A DNA stretch of 64,000 nt from Paenibacillus endophyticus (GCF_014192395.1 NZ_JACHXW010000015.1:1-64000); one strand, 5' to 3'; shown: positions 8,347 through 19,600, counted from the stretch's first letter. Numbers and translations: made by a program. The notes: generated by a model from the letters alone, not told the origin.

Positions 8347-10611
8347 CTAAAGATGCGTACGACTTATAAGTTCAATATCATGCTGTCCCGAGAAAACGAG
8401 ACCATGCGGCGGCAGTATAATATCGCCGCCAGCGCTCTTCTTTACATGCGGGCCCTCCGCATCGATCCATAGGTCCTGAACGTAGACGACACCGTTCCCA
8501 AGGCTCAATGCGCTATAAATGTCGCCTTTATACACGGAGCGGCCAAAAGTCCAGCCTTTTATCCCATGTTCGCCATCAAGCGGACGCAGCAGTTTTTTCA
8601 AAAGCTCAACCAAGCGTTGTCCTTCGTCTACGAACTGCGGTTCAACGACAACGACAGCATTCACCGTCACTTTAATATAGACGGGAGGAATAACATGCAC
8701 CTCGGTCGTGACAAGCCTTCTCGTATCCAGATGGCGCTTTACGGTTTGCAGAAAACCAGCGCTAGGGGTTGGCGTATCCGTCAGGCCATACGGAACAACG
8801 ACGACAGATATTTGTCCCGGAGCGGTTTCTCTCGGATAATCAGCCAATCCCGGCTTGAATAATGGAATCGCATGTACTCTAGCTACAGCTGCGCCGGGTG
8901 TCGCTCTAGCAAGCGTCTCGTAATCCTCGTTCGTAACGGCTCGGAATGTATGCTTAAGCTCCGCCTGTGCCCGCTGCAAGGTGATCTGCAGCGTTTCAGC
9001 CTCTGCACCGCCTGCTGCAAAGCCAGGGTTGTCCGCTTTTATATGTAAAGCTTTCTGAGCCTCGTTCACCCATTCGGTAATGAGATGCGGCTTCACGTTG
9101 CCCCGATCTCCCCCTCCGAGCTCACAGGCTATGAGTACGATATTCGTTTCATTGCTCGCTTCCGGAATGGCGCCACGTTCTCCATTGCCAAAGTGAATCA
9201 ACCGTTTAACCGGATCGTATATGAAATGGCGGTCCTCCGGTTTGGAGCGGTCAAATTCATCTACCCGCGTCCAGTCCAGCCATCGGTAAGTGCCTTGCGG
9301 CTCGAGCACTCCCACCTGCAAGCGCAAAGCATCACGCTTCTTGCAAGACAGGCTGTACAGCTCAAAGGTCTGCTCCGGGAGACCATTGCTTCGTCCAACC
9401 TGTCTGTACAGATCGAATTTAGCTTCGCTTGCAATGACTCTTACCGTTTGCCCAGGCGGAGGAATTGCACCTGATAAGCCGTCGCTGAACTTGACAGTCA
9501 CGCTGTCCAGTGCTTCATGCCTGACAAGGGCAAATAATGATGGCGGGCGATCCATTGGAGGCAGATTTTCAAAAGACGGTGTTTCCTGCCAGTAGCGCCA
9601 AGATCCATCTGCATCCTTTACTTGAACGCGTATTTGTCCGAAAACGGCCAAATAGCTATCCATATGTATTTCTTCGTTCGGCTCTCCGTCAACGACAAAA
9701 TCGACGATTTCGCTTAAGGTGTCTTTCTGCTGGGCAGCTACCGTATGCAGCATAAGCTGGCGTATGCGGGGCGGCATTTCATAGCCTGCTTCCTCAACCG
9801 TAGCGCATATCCAATAACGGGCCTGCTCACTGGCAGGATGTACCGTGACGCTGCGCATTTGCGATTTAATCGCAAACGTAATCCTTCCGCTAAGCGTCAA
9901 ATGCAGTGTCTCGTCCTCGATCATCTCAACGGGCATCCAGCCCGCAGAGCCCGAAGACTCATCCCAGCAATAAGCCTTCCAGGAAAGGCGAGCCGACGGC
10001 GAAATAGCGGAGCGGTTCACGACAAACTCCTGTTCCGCATCCTTTAACATGTCGACCCCCGCTTCCAGCAGCTTAACGTTAATCGTTATTTGCTCTTGCG
10101 GCTCAAGCTCACGGTCAAAGGAAAGATACAGCTTCGAGGCTGCCTTCGCATCCTTGCCGAATGCATAAAAGGCGACGTTCGCATGATCATTGGTAGCCGT
10201 AACATCATTCGCTTCCCGTTCAGTCCGGGTAACAATCCGTTCCAGCACGAGCGGTACGAGCGAAATGGATGCTTCGGTCTCGAACATTTGATCCTCAGCC
10301 ATGAGCTTCGATCCGCGAGGCAGCGTTACCGCTTTATTCACATTCGAAAAGCGCACGATCGCTTTCGCCGAACTGGCATCCGCTGGCGCAATGCCCAGCA
10401 GATCCAGAAACCTGCGTTTGTTTCGATCCGGAACACGTCCAATGAAATATCGCTGCATCTCTGTCAGCCAAGCAAACAGCTCGATAAATGTAATCCCCGG
10501 GTCATGGGCGTTCTCGTCCGTCCATTCAGGCACGCGTTTCGGAATAAGCCTTCTAGCTTGTTGAACAATTTCCGCATAGGTGCGGTCGTCCAAGGGCAGC
10601 CTTGGCAGCAT
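8347..10611 (-). CDS. Baseplate assembly protein J-like (Afp11-like), copy 2
   Basis: A 754-residue wedge protein of the putative baseplate assembly family (gpJ type). It opens with LPRLPLDDRTYAEIVQQARRLIP and the conserved WTDENAHDPGITFIELFAWLTEMQRYFIGRVPDR segment. It ends with the gpJ core: the HTFRAVTNEDYETLARATPGAAVARVHAI block near residue 560 and ISVVVVPYGL, then VTVNAVVVVEP. It is the shorter of two adjacent gpJ-type genes, 57 bases after the first. Two such paralogues are the rule in Afp/PVC-like particles, where they form the inner and outer wedges. Confidence 0.88.
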   Translation of the reverse strand: MLPRLPLDDRTYAEIVQQARRLIPKRVPEWTDENAHDPGITFIELFAWLTEMQRYFIGRVPDRNKRRFLDLLGIAPADASSAKAIVRFSNVNKAVTLPRGSKLMAEDQMFETEASISLVPLVLERIVTRTEREANDVTATNDHANVAFYAFGKDAKAASKLYLSFDRELEPQEQITINVKLLEAGVDMLKDAEQEFVVNRSAISPSARLSWKAYCWDESSGSAGWMPVEMIEDETLHLTLSGRITFAIKSQMRSVTVHPASEQARYWICATVEEAGYEMPPRIRQLMLHTVAAQQKDTLSEIVDFVVDGEPNEEIHMDSYLAVFGQIRVQVKDADGSWRYWQETPSFENLPPMDRPPSLFALVRHEALDSVTVKFSDGLSGAIPPPGQTVRVIASEAKFDLYRQVGRSNGLPEQTFELYSLSCKKRDALRLQVGVLEPQGTYRWLDWTRVDEFDRSKPEDRHFIYDPVKRLIHFGNGERGAIPEASNETNIVLIACELGGGDRGNVKPHLITEWVNEAQKALHIKADNPGFAAGGAEAETLQITLQRAQAELKHTFRAVTNEDYETLARATPGAAVARVHAIPLFKPGLADYPRETAPGQISVVVVPYGLTDTPTPSAGFLQTVKRHLDTRRLVTTEVHVIPPVYIKVTVNAVVVVEPQFVDEGQRLVELLKKLLRPLDGEHGIKGWTFGRSVYKGDIYSALSLGNGVVYVQDLWIDAEGPHVKKSAGGDIILPPHGLVFSGQHDIELISRTHL

Positions 10612-10668
10612 ATGATCTCTCCTTTCTATTAAGTATTTATATCAAGATCCTTGCAAGGATTACAGCTT

Positions 10669-13600
10669 TTATTTAGGGGCAGGTATTGCTGTAATGGTAT
10701 GTACTCCGTTGACAACAATGCCGTGTATAACTTCATCCATTCGCGTTGGATCACATTCCGTCCTTACGCCATTTTCAATCTTAACCACATGCAGATACAG
10801 CCGCTCAATGTATAAAAGCGATCGGACCGCATGCAGCAGAGAATGCAGGACAGACACATGCAGAGCTTCGCCTATATTCCAGCCGTTTCCATCCACGTTT
10901 CCCGTTACGGAATCGAGGAACGCATTCAGCTTTGCCGCACAGGCTAGCTCTAACGGCAGCAGCTCGTCTACCGACTCCGTCGCTACCGTCGCGTGGACGG
11001 ATACTTCCAAGTATGCCGGTTCGATGACACGGATAGATCCGCTGAGTGAGACCATATTCGAGGCTGTCCGCGTCAGCTCGCGTTCGACTGCCTTGCGAAG
11101 CTCAGGAAACTGCGCCGCATTCGCCAAGCCGCCTGACGGGAAAGCAACGACCGTCATGCAGCCAGGAGAACGCTCCAGCAGACCATTGCGATTGCTCAGG
11201 CATTTGACCTTGGCAATTTGCGGATAGGCTTCTCGGGCAATCCACTCCACATCCTTTGTTGTGACGGCCCGTCCGCGGTGCTTAAGCCGCTGCGGTCCTC
11301 GTTCGAGCACCTGCTCGACTCGCTCCGCGTCGCCTCCACCGATGGAAGGCGCTGGATTGCTCACGCTGCTGATGAAAGCAAACGGGAGCACCATGCCTGT
11401 TATTTGACCGGCATCCACATGGCCGCTGGCTCCGCTGGTCGTTTTGAACCGAACGCGGACCGTTTCGGCTGTATCGGAGGAAGGCATCTTTCCTCGGATT
11501 CCATCGCCAAACTGCAGCGTTCCCCCGGCATGGTCCGGCATATAATGTTGGTCAATCGGTCCAGATTCAGCGAGCGATGCAACCGGCCTCCATCTCACCC
11601 AGAAGCGCTGGTCGTTGCCGTCTCCATCTCTTTGCAGCATGTAGCGGTCCGGTTCTGCATCGCTTAGCGAGATTCGGTCCATTGGCGTAACATGCTCGAG
11701 TTCATCCACCCATACTTCTTCTTCGATATAAGCGGTTGGAGCTAAATGTACGAATCCGTCAGACGGAATCGTGAGCTCCTTTTCCTGACTGATCTGCTGC
11801 CTGACGGATACGGCATTCAAATGCATGCTCTTTGCAATCGGATTGCTTGGATAAGAATCTCCAAGCGTACTATCCCGATTGATGACCCGTATCCAAAATC
11901 GCTCGCGACCGAACAATCTTGCCGAAACCATTGCCGGCGGACCAACAAATTGTAATTCTCCGCTTACTGTAAAGGCTTCCGTACTGTCAATGACCTTGAG
12001 CGGCTGCCACACGTAACGGCCGGCTTCGAGGCATAGCGCCTCCCATTCCACCCATGGCGGCTGGTTGCGCACCGAGAATCTTCGCTCCAGCTCGATATGC
12101 AAACGAATCGGTCCTTTTAGCGGAGCCATGTCAAAGGAAGCATACATCGCGGGATGACTCGCTTCAATTGGTTCAAACAGCTTGAATGATTGTCCGCCCT
12201 GCTGAGCAGAGATCGTTCGGTCCCGATTGTCGATATTGCTTCTCGTAAAGGCATGCTCCGGCATGAACAAAGTTTGCGATCCATGCGCATAAGAAAGCGA
12301 CGGCTCTCCTAGCCATGGCGACATATATTCGACAACGGGAGCGATAATCGGATCGGTCTGCAGTACCCGTGCCCGAATCCAATAATCGGATGCGCCGTTG
12401 ACAAAGGTTTGCGTCATGTCCTCGGGACAGACGAAGTCCAGCGTGAAGCTTCTCTCACTCTGCTCGGGCAGTTCTGCGAACATGCCGCCATAACGCTCGC
12501 TGCCCGGCAGTCTTGCCCAGTTTCCGCCATCCCAGTACTCCCATTGCACGCTCCGGATACAGATACGCGGAGGGTCCTTCTCATCAAAGTCCGAGGTGCG
12601 CATGACCATCTTCCATTTGACTTCCGGATCCTGCGCCATACGAAGCCTGCTCGGAATCGCTTTCGCCTTGAACGACAATTTAATTTTGCTCTCGCGCTTG
12701 GTGAAAGCTTCTTCACAGGACAAATAAAATACGGAATATGGAACAAAATGCTCACCGAAAGGATAGAATCCGTCGCTCAAAAGCTCCGTGTCATTAAAGT
12801 ACAAGGCGCCTGGCTGGATGCCAACGTCATCGTTTGCAGCATCATGGGCAGCGCGCAGCCTAATCTTGTCCATTTCCAAATGTTTCCTCAGCAAAGGAGA
12901 AGCCGTTCCTTGAAGCTGCTTCAGCGTACAGCGGATCCAGCGGCCGCTTATGCCTTCATGCTCCGTCGTTTCAAGCTTTCCTGCTTTTTTCTTATGTAAG
13001 ACGACCATATTTCCTGCCGCTGTAGCCGAATCGAAAGCCACCCAATTTCCGTTCGAGAAATAGGTCCACTCCACCCACTCCGACGCAAGCGAAGCAGCAA
13101 GCTCCGGCTCTGAATACCGTTTTTCGGTATGGTGAACATTCAGATAGAAGCGGTTTGGACGATCAACTAGAAATAAGTCGTCATGGCGAATATAAAGTGT
13201 ATGCTCCTGCTCATTCTGCTTCGAGCTCGTATCGAACAGACTGACCGGCTCTGCAATACCGCCTTTCAGGCGATCGCCGTACGCAATCGCGGCAGTTGCA
13301 ATATGATCCCGCTCCGGATGGACGTTGATCCATTCCATCAGCTTGGCAGGCGTTGCAAGCAATACCTTCTCCGTTTCAAAGACAAGCGGCTCTCCGCCTT
13401 CTGGATGAGGAGCAGTCAAAGCAATTCCAGCAGGCAAATATACCGGATCTACCGCACCCTCGCTAAGCTGAAAAACAACCGAAGCGCGGGCTGGTCTAGG
13501 CGGCTGCAGCTTGACCTCAATGAGATCAAGAAAAGCGAGAAAATGGTTGAGCGGTGCTTGATTAAGTCGCTTGACCGTTCCCTCCAGCATCTCGGCGGTC

Positions 13601-13767
13601 AAATAGGCGAGTCCCGTCCCCGCATCCGGCTCTTCTTGCGAGAAGCGCCATTCCGGCGTGTAATGCGGTGCCATCTCCTTCAGCTGAGACATAAAGGAGG
13701 ACAGCGTATTATGGTTTATTTTTGGCGGACGGTTGTCACCGCCCTTACTTCCCCCGTGCTTCATCAC
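10669..13767 (-). CDS. Baseplate assembly protein J-like (Afp11-like), copy 1
   Basis: A 1032-residue gpJ-type baseplate wedge protein. The N terminus has the family segment YTPEWRFSQEEPDAGTGLAYLTAEML and IEVKLQPPRPARASVVF. The middle 500 residues are beta-rich domains. The C terminus carries the gpJ core: LQFGDGIRGKMP, RLKHRGRAVTTKDVEWIAREAYPQIAKVKCL and a final IVVNGVHTI. It is about 280 residues longer than its downstream paralogue, the extra part being in the middle. It lies 15 bases after the gp25-like gene in the same operon and should contact it in the assembled baseplate. Confidence 0.88.
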   Translation of the reverse strand: MMKHGGSKGGDNRPPKINHNTLSSFMSQLKEMAPHYTPEWRFSQEEPDAGTGLAYLTAEMLEGTVKRLNQAPLNHFLAFLDLIEVKLQPPRPARASVVFQLSEGAVDPVYLPAGIALTAPHPEGGEPLVFETEKVLLATPAKLMEWINVHPERDHIATAAIAYGDRLKGGIAEPVSLFDTSSKQNEQEHTLYIRHDDLFLVDRPNRFYLNVHHTEKRYSEPELAASLASEWVEWTYFSNGNWVAFDSATAAGNMVVLHKKKAGKLETTEHEGISGRWIRCTLKQLQGTASPLLRKHLEMDKIRLRAAHDAANDDVGIQPGALYFNDTELLSDGFYPFGEHFVPYSVFYLSCEEAFTKRESKIKLSFKAKAIPSRLRMAQDPEVKWKMVMRTSDFDEKDPPRICIRSVQWEYWDGGNWARLPGSERYGGMFAELPEQSERSFTLDFVCPEDMTQTFVNGASDYWIRARVLQTDPIIAPVVEYMSPWLGEPSLSYAHGSQTLFMPEHAFTRSNIDNRDRTISAQQGGQSFKLFEPIEASHPAMYASFDMAPLKGPIRLHIELERRFSVRNQPPWVEWEALCLEAGRYVWQPLKVIDSTEAFTVSGELQFVGPPAMVSARLFGRERFWIRVINRDSTLGDSYPSNPIAKSMHLNAVSVRQQISQEKELTIPSDGFVHLAPTAYIEEEVWVDELEHVTPMDRISLSDAEPDRYMLQRDGDGNDQRFWVRWRPVASLAESGPIDQHYMPDHAGGTLQFGDGIRGKMPSSDTAETVRVRFKTTSGASGHVDAGQITGMVLPFAFISSVSNPAPSIGGGDAERVEQVLERGPQRLKHRGRAVTTKDVEWIAREAYPQIAKVKCLSNRNGLLERSPGCMTVVAFPSGGLANAAQFPELRKAVERELTRTASNMVSLSGSIRVIEPAYLEVSVHATVATESVDELLPLELACAAKLNAFLDSVTGNVDGNGWNIGEALHVSVLHSLLHAVRSLLYIERLYLHVVKIENGVRTECDPTRMDEVIHGIVVNGVHTITAIPAPK

Positions 13768-13781
13768 GTTGTTCGCTCCCG

Positions 13782-14183
13782 TTATTTCGTCCCTTCCTCC
13801 AAATAGAAAGGAAAGACCTGATTAAATAGATTGTTTGTTGAACGTACGGCATAGGAAACATTCATCAGCACACGTCCGTTGTTTTCACGGTCCGGCTTTA
13901 CTTCCACCTCGACGTCCTTGACACGCGGCTCCCAAATTCGTATCGCTTCCTGCACATCGCTCGCAATTAGTCGCAGGGAGGTTTCGTCCGTTGTACCAAA
14001 AACGAAATCCCTTAGCCCGCAGCCAAAGTCTGGTCGCATCAAGCGCTCTCCCTTAGACGTTCGTATAATAATGCGAATCGACTCTTCAATATCCTCTTCG
14101 CCTTCCGCCATCCGAATGCGGCCGGTCGTTGCGTCAACCTGAACCGGGAATTTCCATCCTTTTCCCAAAAATGATGCCGACAC
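13782..14183 (-). CDS. GPW/gp25 family baseplate protein (Afp9-like)
   Basis: A 133-residue protein of the T4 gp25/P2 gpW lysozyme-like family. It has the diagnostic EDIEESIRIIIRTSKGERLMRPDFGCGLRDFVF block at residues 30-65 and the IWEPRVKDVEVEV segment near 100. Members sit at the junction of baseplate and sheath and are structural, not enzymatic. Length is normal for the family. Position between gpV and gpJ matches the conserved eCIS order. Confidence 0.92.
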   Translation of the reverse strand: MSASFLGKGWKFPVQVDATTGRIRMAEGEEDIEESIRIIIRTSKGERLMRPDFGCGLRDFVFGTTDETSLRLIASDVQEAIRIWEPRVKDVEVEVKPDRENNGRVLMNVSYAVRSTNNLFNQVFPFYLEEGTK

Positions 14184-14204
14184 AAGCTGCAGCCCCCTTC
14201 GCTG

Positions 14205-14933
14205 TTAATTGATTTTGACCATAGCGCCCTTAAGGGTTAGCATACCAGTGGCCTTGACCTCGAGCATGCCGTTTGATTGAAGCGTCAGCGACGCATCGGC
14301 CTCCACTTTTACCTGCGTGCCCTTCACGGTGACGGATTTCGTCCCCGTAACCTTAATGTCGCCCTGAGCATTCATCTCGATCGTTGATGTGGTCCCGCAC
14401 TTGATCGTAATCTTCTTGCCGGTCTCATCCAGCTTTATCGACTGCTGCTTATCCTGCGTTTCCACCGTTACCGTCTTTTCTTTATCGGCGAAGGTAATAT
14501 TATGCCCCTTTGAAGTCTTTATCGTTACCGTGCCGGCACTGCTCGTATCGTCAAACGTAATTTCATGGCCGGTCTTCGTCTTAATTTTACGTATATCATT
14601 TTTTTCGTTCGGCTCTGGCGGCTTCTGCTTCTTGCTCCACAATGAACCAATGACGACAGGCTGATCCAGGCGTCCCATTAAGAATGCTACTAGCACCTCG
14701 TCGTTCACTTCCGGCAAGAAAAGCGATCCCATATCGTTGCCGCCCATTAAGGTTGCAATGCGGATCCATTCCGTTTGCAATTCACCCTCTCGCAGCGGAA
14801 ATTTCACTTTTACTCGGCCGAGCTTATCCGGGTCCTTGTTGTCGGTAACGATCGCATTCCAGACGCCGGACAGCTGCTCGGATTGCATGGAACGCTGATG
14901 CTGGTCAAAAAAACCAGGATACATCGTGCTCAT
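14205..14933 (-). CDS. Baseplate assembly protein V / spike (gpV, Afp8 C-terminal part)
   Basis: A 242-residue spike protein. Residues 20-105 form the gpV/gp5 OB-fold, with VWNAIVTDNKDPDKLGRVKVKFP and the MGSLFLPEVNDEVLVAFLMGRLDQPVVIGSLW signature. The rest is a repetitive strand region rich in Thr, Lys and Val (TIKTSKGHNITF, TVTVETQDKQQSIKLDE, DIKVTGTKSVTVKG), typical of a trimeric beta-helix needle. No PAAR tip protein is encoded nearby, so this helix may form the tip itself. Its start overlaps the gpD stop by four bases, and the two together equal one Afp8/VgrG-like protein. Confidence 0.9.
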   Translation of the reverse strand: MSTMYPGFFDQHQRSMQSEQLSGVWNAIVTDNKDPDKLGRVKVKFPLREGELQTEWIRIATLMGGNDMGSLFLPEVNDEVLVAFLMGRLDQPVVIGSLWSKKQKPPEPNEKNDIRKIKTKTGHEITFDDTSSAGTVTIKTSKGHNITFADKEKTVTVETQDKQQSIKLDETGKKITIKCGTTSTIEMNAQGDIKVTGTKSVTVKGTQVKVEADASLTLQSNGMLEVKATGMLTLKGAMVKIN

Positions 14934-16012
14934 ATCGCATTCCCCTCCGTCTCAAAATAAATCATGTAGCCGCTCGTCGCGTCAAGCCGATGCGTTACCT
15001 TCGTTAATCGCAGCTGCTGATCCAGCTTCTCGCTGCCAAGCCCTTCGATCTTGATCAGCTCGCCTGGCTTCATCTCAGGAAACCCGATTGATGTGCCGTG
15101 TCCGATGACAAGCTCTCTCGATATCCGATCCAACATCGCTTTCGCAAGCGACTGCGCTTCTTCCATTGATGCAGCTTGCGTATAGACAACTTCCATTTTT
15201 TGAGAGGTAAGCATGCTCGCAACGCTAGGTCCGCTCTTTGTGTTCGACCCGATAACCGTTACCGAGCTTGCAACCGACTCGATGGCCTGCATCTTGTCCA
15301 CGTCATAGCCGCGCACTTTGACCTGCGAGGTTTGGCTGGAAGCATCGACGGTAAGCGTGAATTGAACGAGATTTTTCCCATACTTAAGCGTAATGAGCGG
15401 TGCACCGGACGTTTTAGGCTTTTTGAAATAAAGCTTGGATGCCTCCACGTAAAAATGCCGATCATTGTCCATCGCTAGAGAACGAATGAAATGGTAGTCG
15501 CTGACCCCTATCTGCTCGATCGTCTTTTTGGTAACCGTCGTATCGTCCAAATCCACGGAAAGGCCGTAATTGCCAGCAATTTGTCTGACGACGTCTGTAT
15601 CCTTCATTTGGTTCCACACCTTGGAATGCGCAGATTTCATCATAAGGAAAGATCTGTCCATTGCCGTTACGATTACCGTTGGACTTCCGTTGGATGGGAA
15701 ATCTACCGAATAACCCGTAATAATTCCATCGAAAACGAGTGATTTCTTATCCGCATAGCCCAGCTTGATCTGCAGCTTCTTGCCAACCGTTATCGTTGAT
15801 CCGACCCACTGCATGCGGGACTCGCTCCAGATGTAGCCGTTTGATATCGCAAATCGTGCAATGTCCGCTTGTGCATCCGTTGTCTGCTCAACATCGACCC
15901 ATTCAACAGCCATATTTGAGAGCTTCGTTAATTGTCCTTCTATTAAAATATCTACTTCCGGCGCGTTGAAATCACCGTATTTGGATTCCAGGCTTTCAAA
16001 GGTAACGGCCAC
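14930..16012 (-). CDS. Phage late control D-like hub protein (gpD, Afp8 N-terminal part)
   Basis: A 360-residue gp27/gpD-type hub protein. Signs are the FESLESKYGDFNAPEVDILIEG start, an LQIKLGYADKKSLVFDGIITGYSVDFP strand set near 80-105, VTAMDRSFLMM, and the domain around IEQIGVSDYHFIRSLAMDNDRHFYVEASKLYF. A near-C-terminal region with GHGTSIGFPEMKPGELIKIEGLG resembles the family's last beta domain. It forms the trimeric ring adapting six-fold tube to three-fold spike. It is followed by gpV with a four-base overlap and preceded by the LysM protein at six bases. Confidence 0.9.
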   Translation of the reverse strand: MAVTFESLESKYGDFNAPEVDILIEGQLTKLSNMAVEWVDVEQTTDAQADIARFAISNGYIWSESRMQWVGSTITVGKKLQIKLGYADKKSLVFDGIITGYSVDFPSNGSPTVIVTAMDRSFLMMKSAHSKVWNQMKDTDVVRQIAGNYGLSVDLDDTTVTKKTIEQIGVSDYHFIRSLAMDNDRHFYVEASKLYFKKPKTSGAPLITLKYGKNLVQFTLTVDASSQTSQVKVRGYDVDKMQAIESVASSVTVIGSNTKSGPSVASMLTSQKMEVVYTQAASMEEAQSLAKAMLDRISRELVIGHGTSIGFPEMKPGELIKIEGLGSEKLDQQLRLTKVTHRLDATSGYMIYFETEGNAI

Positions 16013-16018
16013 ACTCCA

Positions 16019-16645
16019 TCACTCCAATCTCGGAATCGTCAAGCTTCTTCCGGATAGCAGCATGCGTGGATTATCAATGCCGTTCGCTTCAGCGATATGT
16101 CGCCATGCCCCAGGATCTTCATATTCCTCTGCGGCAATCGACCACAGCTGATCACCCTGCTTGACCGTTTTTTGTTTCGTTCGATCGGCGGACTGACGGG
16201 GAATCTCCTGATATTGCTCTTTCATCGTCTGCGAGCTGAGCATGGATACCGTCAATGATGCGCGAACGGGTACACCTGTTTCCAGAAACATCGTATACTT
16301 TTGCGAAATGCTCGTAATTACCCCTTTGAAATCCAGAGAACCCCAAATGAACTTGCAGGTCGGCGGCGTATGCAGATCCGAATCGACATCGAGAATGCCT
16401 ACGATTTTGGAGGTATGGGTTCGTACATCAATTCCAGCTTCATAGGTATCGAAAAACAAATTCAGCGTTAGCGTCGTCCGCTCACCGCTCGTGAATTGGG
16501 AGAGCGGGGTTTGCAGGCCGGCTATTTCCTGCTCTGAATATTGATTACCCGACTCCATTTCGTACTCGGTCGGGTTAAATAGGACGTCTACCTTCTCGGT
16601 TTCTTTTGAACGAAAAATCCAAAACTGCGCTTTGCTTAAAGTCAT
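16019..16645 (-). CDS. LysM-containing eCIS tube-baseplate adaptor (Afp7-like)
   Basis: A 208-residue protein with the CIS tube-protein N-terminal region: KVDVLFNPTEYEMESGNQYSEQEI at about 18-40, the LTLNLFFDTYEAGIDVRTHT block near 58-78 and KFIWGSLDFKGVITSISQKYTMFLETGVPVRA. Residues 158-208 form a LysM domain (QGDQLWSIAAEEYEDPGAWRHIAEANGI). In characterised particles this protein caps the tube-baseplate junction and its LysM-like fold is structural. It lies 28 bases downstream of the large repeat protein. Confidence 0.9.
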   Translation of the reverse strand: MTLSKAQFWIFRSKETEKVDVLFNPTEYEMESGNQYSEQEIAGLQTPLSQFTSGERTTLTLNLFFDTYEAGIDVRTHTSKIVGILDVDSDLHTPPTCKFIWGSLDFKGVITSISQKYTMFLETGVPVRASLTVSMLSSQTMKEQYQEIPRQSADRTKQKTVKQGDQLWSIAAEEYEDPGAWRHIAEANGIDNPRMLLSGRSLTIPRLE

Positions 16646-16672
16646 TGGCCATTCCCTCCTTATCCGGCTCCT

Positions 16673-19600
16673 CTAGTAGCCTCGTCTTCGCTGCTCCAGC
16701 TTCATCCTGCGCTCTAATGCTTGATATACTTGATCCGCTATCGCTTCCGGGCGAAGATGCGGAATTTTCATAATCATTTTTTGCAGCTTATCAGGATCCA
16801 TCTCGCGCGGTGCCTCTACCTTAACCTGGCGCGGAGGCTCCTGCGGAGCTGCCTGCACGGGCTTATGGTGAGCAAGCGCTGGCATCGCGCCTCTATCCCT
16901 GGAAGCCGGCAGTGCCGCGCTGGCTTCCAGCCTTCCGAATCCATTGCGATTGCTGCCCTTTGCAGCATAGCTAAGCGATGCTTGCTCGCTAGCTGCAGCA
17001 CTTGGCTGCACTTCGTTCTTTTGCAAGTCGTCGCCAGCCTGTACAAGCGTCGTCAATCCACGCAGCGCTGATTGGCTGCTTGCTTGTGCGGCGGCTGCGC
17101 TTTGGGAGCGCTTTTGAAGAGTGTGCAGCAGCTGTCTTCCCGTTCTCATGCCTTTGCTTGCAAATACAGCAGGCTGCACTTGCCGGTGCGTGCGGTCCGT
17201 TGCAGGTTTCACTGCACTCGATAGCTGTGCGCTGATTGGCCGCGTTTCTTCACCCTTGCGTTCCGCATCATCAGCTTCGATAGACAGCTTTCTCTGTACG
17301 CTCAGCGCTGGGTAAACGCGCATGACATCGGAAGCCTTCACTGCAGCCACTGATGAAGCTTTTGCCGCATTGTGCTGAATGTCAGCCTGCGGTGATCTAC
17401 TCACAGCATTCGTAGAAAGCTTTGAGACGACCGCAGTGTGACGCAGCTGCTGCGACCGGCTTGGCTGGCCGGCTTGTCCGCGATCGAACCGCTGTATCAG
17501 CCTATTCGCTGACAGTCTGCTTAAATCAGCTGTAGCCCTGCGCGGCACAACTGCCGCTCTTGTCAAAGTATCTGGCGATGTAGACGGCAGGTTAGCTTGT
17601 GAATCATCGGATTGCTGGGAATGCTCTATTCCTCGAGCTGCTTTAACAATGAGCGGTTCTTTATGTCTTGCCTCCTGCTGAGCGTACATAGCCTGTGAAC
17701 GCTGCGGCGGCTCGATAGAAGTATCACTTTGCAGCGCTGATACCTGATCGCTTGGCTTCGCCTGGATAGGATTCGCCTGCAAGCTTCGAGCAACAAGCTT
17801 GCTTTCAGCTTGTATAAGTTCGGCTTCCTGACGCTGCGGCTTTCTCGTTGCTTTAAAACTCGTGAGTGCATATGCATTTGCCGAAGCGTTATCGTTCGCC
17901 CTATGGGTAGCTTCAACTGCCGGGCGACTAGGACGTATGCCCTTCTTTGTCAATCCGCTATCGCTGGATTTCGTACTTCTCGTATTCTCATGCTGCTTAT
18001 GCAAAAATCTTAGCGGGCTGCGTAAAAGCTTCGCTTTCGCATTCATTGACCGGGCAAGCCATTGTCCGCGCACTGTATTTTGCATGTTCATGCCCGCAGA
18101 CTTCTCGGAATCACTTTGCAACTGCGCAGCTGCATATGTTAGTTGTGATGCTTGTTGCGTTTGGGACGCTTGCAGCGTCTTTGATGCTTGTGATGCTTTT
18201 GATGCTTGTTGCGTCTTTGTTGCTTGTGATGCTTGAGATGCTTGTGACGCTTGTGATGCTTGTTGTGCATTTGACGCATGTTGTGCTTGTTGCTTTGTTT
18301 GTAGTGCCTGTATATCCTTCAGTGAAGCTCCAGCGGCATATGTACGATCGACGCTATGTCCATCCGGATTCATTGGAGCGTCAGCAATTGTTGGTTTTCG
18401 ATGAATCATTGCTTTGCGGCTTCGTGACGCGATTGGCTCATTCTGCTGCTTCCTTGTATCCGAAACGGTTTGCTGACCGTCTCTCTCCCTGATTTGACTC
18501 GCATCATTCGTTGCAGGCTGTCGTTGCGTCTGTAATAAGAACCGTTCAACCATTGGCTTGGATTGCCGCTCTTCAAATCGCCGCAAAATCAATGACATCG
18601 GTTTCGTCGATATGTTTTTTTCACCGCGTCCTGCTGTTTTATACAAAGCGGTTACAGAAGCTTGCGGCAACCCATGACTGAAATGCTGGCTCTGTCTATC
18701 CGATATTACTGGCAAAATTAAAGATGATTCCGTCATTTCATTGTTCTGTAATGAGCCTTTCACGGACCCGTCTGGAACGCTGCTTTTCTCAGGTGCCTTT
18801 TCTTTATTTGCTTGTGATTGGGCCGGTGGGTCCATGCTTGCTTTGTTCTGTCCAATACGCCCAGCTCTATGTGAATGATCGCCAGCATCGGAATGCTCCG
18901 ATTGCGTGCGCTGTGTTCGATGGATGAAGCGCTTTGCAGATATCGCAAAGCTGTTTTTGTCATTTTGCTGCTTGGATTGTAAAGTCAATGACTGCGGCTT
19001 ACGCTGCAGCGTCATCAATTGAAGCCTTACACGGTCATAATCAGCTATCGAGCCTGATATCACCCATTTGTTGGAATGGCGCGTTAGCTGTGTTTCAAAT
19101 GGCTTGCTGGCTGTACGTCCAAAAGTATCATTCGTTCGAGAAGCTTTGACCTCGTCAGAATCCGCCTCATGCTCGTCGTACTTGTTGACAGCAGCATCTG
19201 ACTGCTGCTCTTTCGTTTGCTTAGGAGTGGTGCGATGCTCCAGCGCTTGCCGCCTATTCCCGCTCACAAGCTTGCTCTTGCTGCCATCCTCCTGCCTCAG
19301 CCCCTCGGACCGCTTCGCTGCCTCGCGCTGCTCCAAACCCGCAGTCGACGCGCCTCGCTCCGTCTCCTGCCTCAGCCCCTCGGACCGCTTCGCTGCCTCG
19401 CCCTGCTCCAAACCCGCAGTCGACGCGCCTCGCTCCGCCTCCTGCCTCAGCCTCTCGGACCGCTTCGCTGCCTCGCGCTGCTCCAAACCCGCAGTCGACG
19501 CGCCTCGCTCCGTCTCATGCCTCAGCCTCTCGGACCGCTTCGCTGCCTCGCGCTGCTCCAAACCCGCAGTCGACGCACCTCGCTCCGTCTCCTGCCTCAG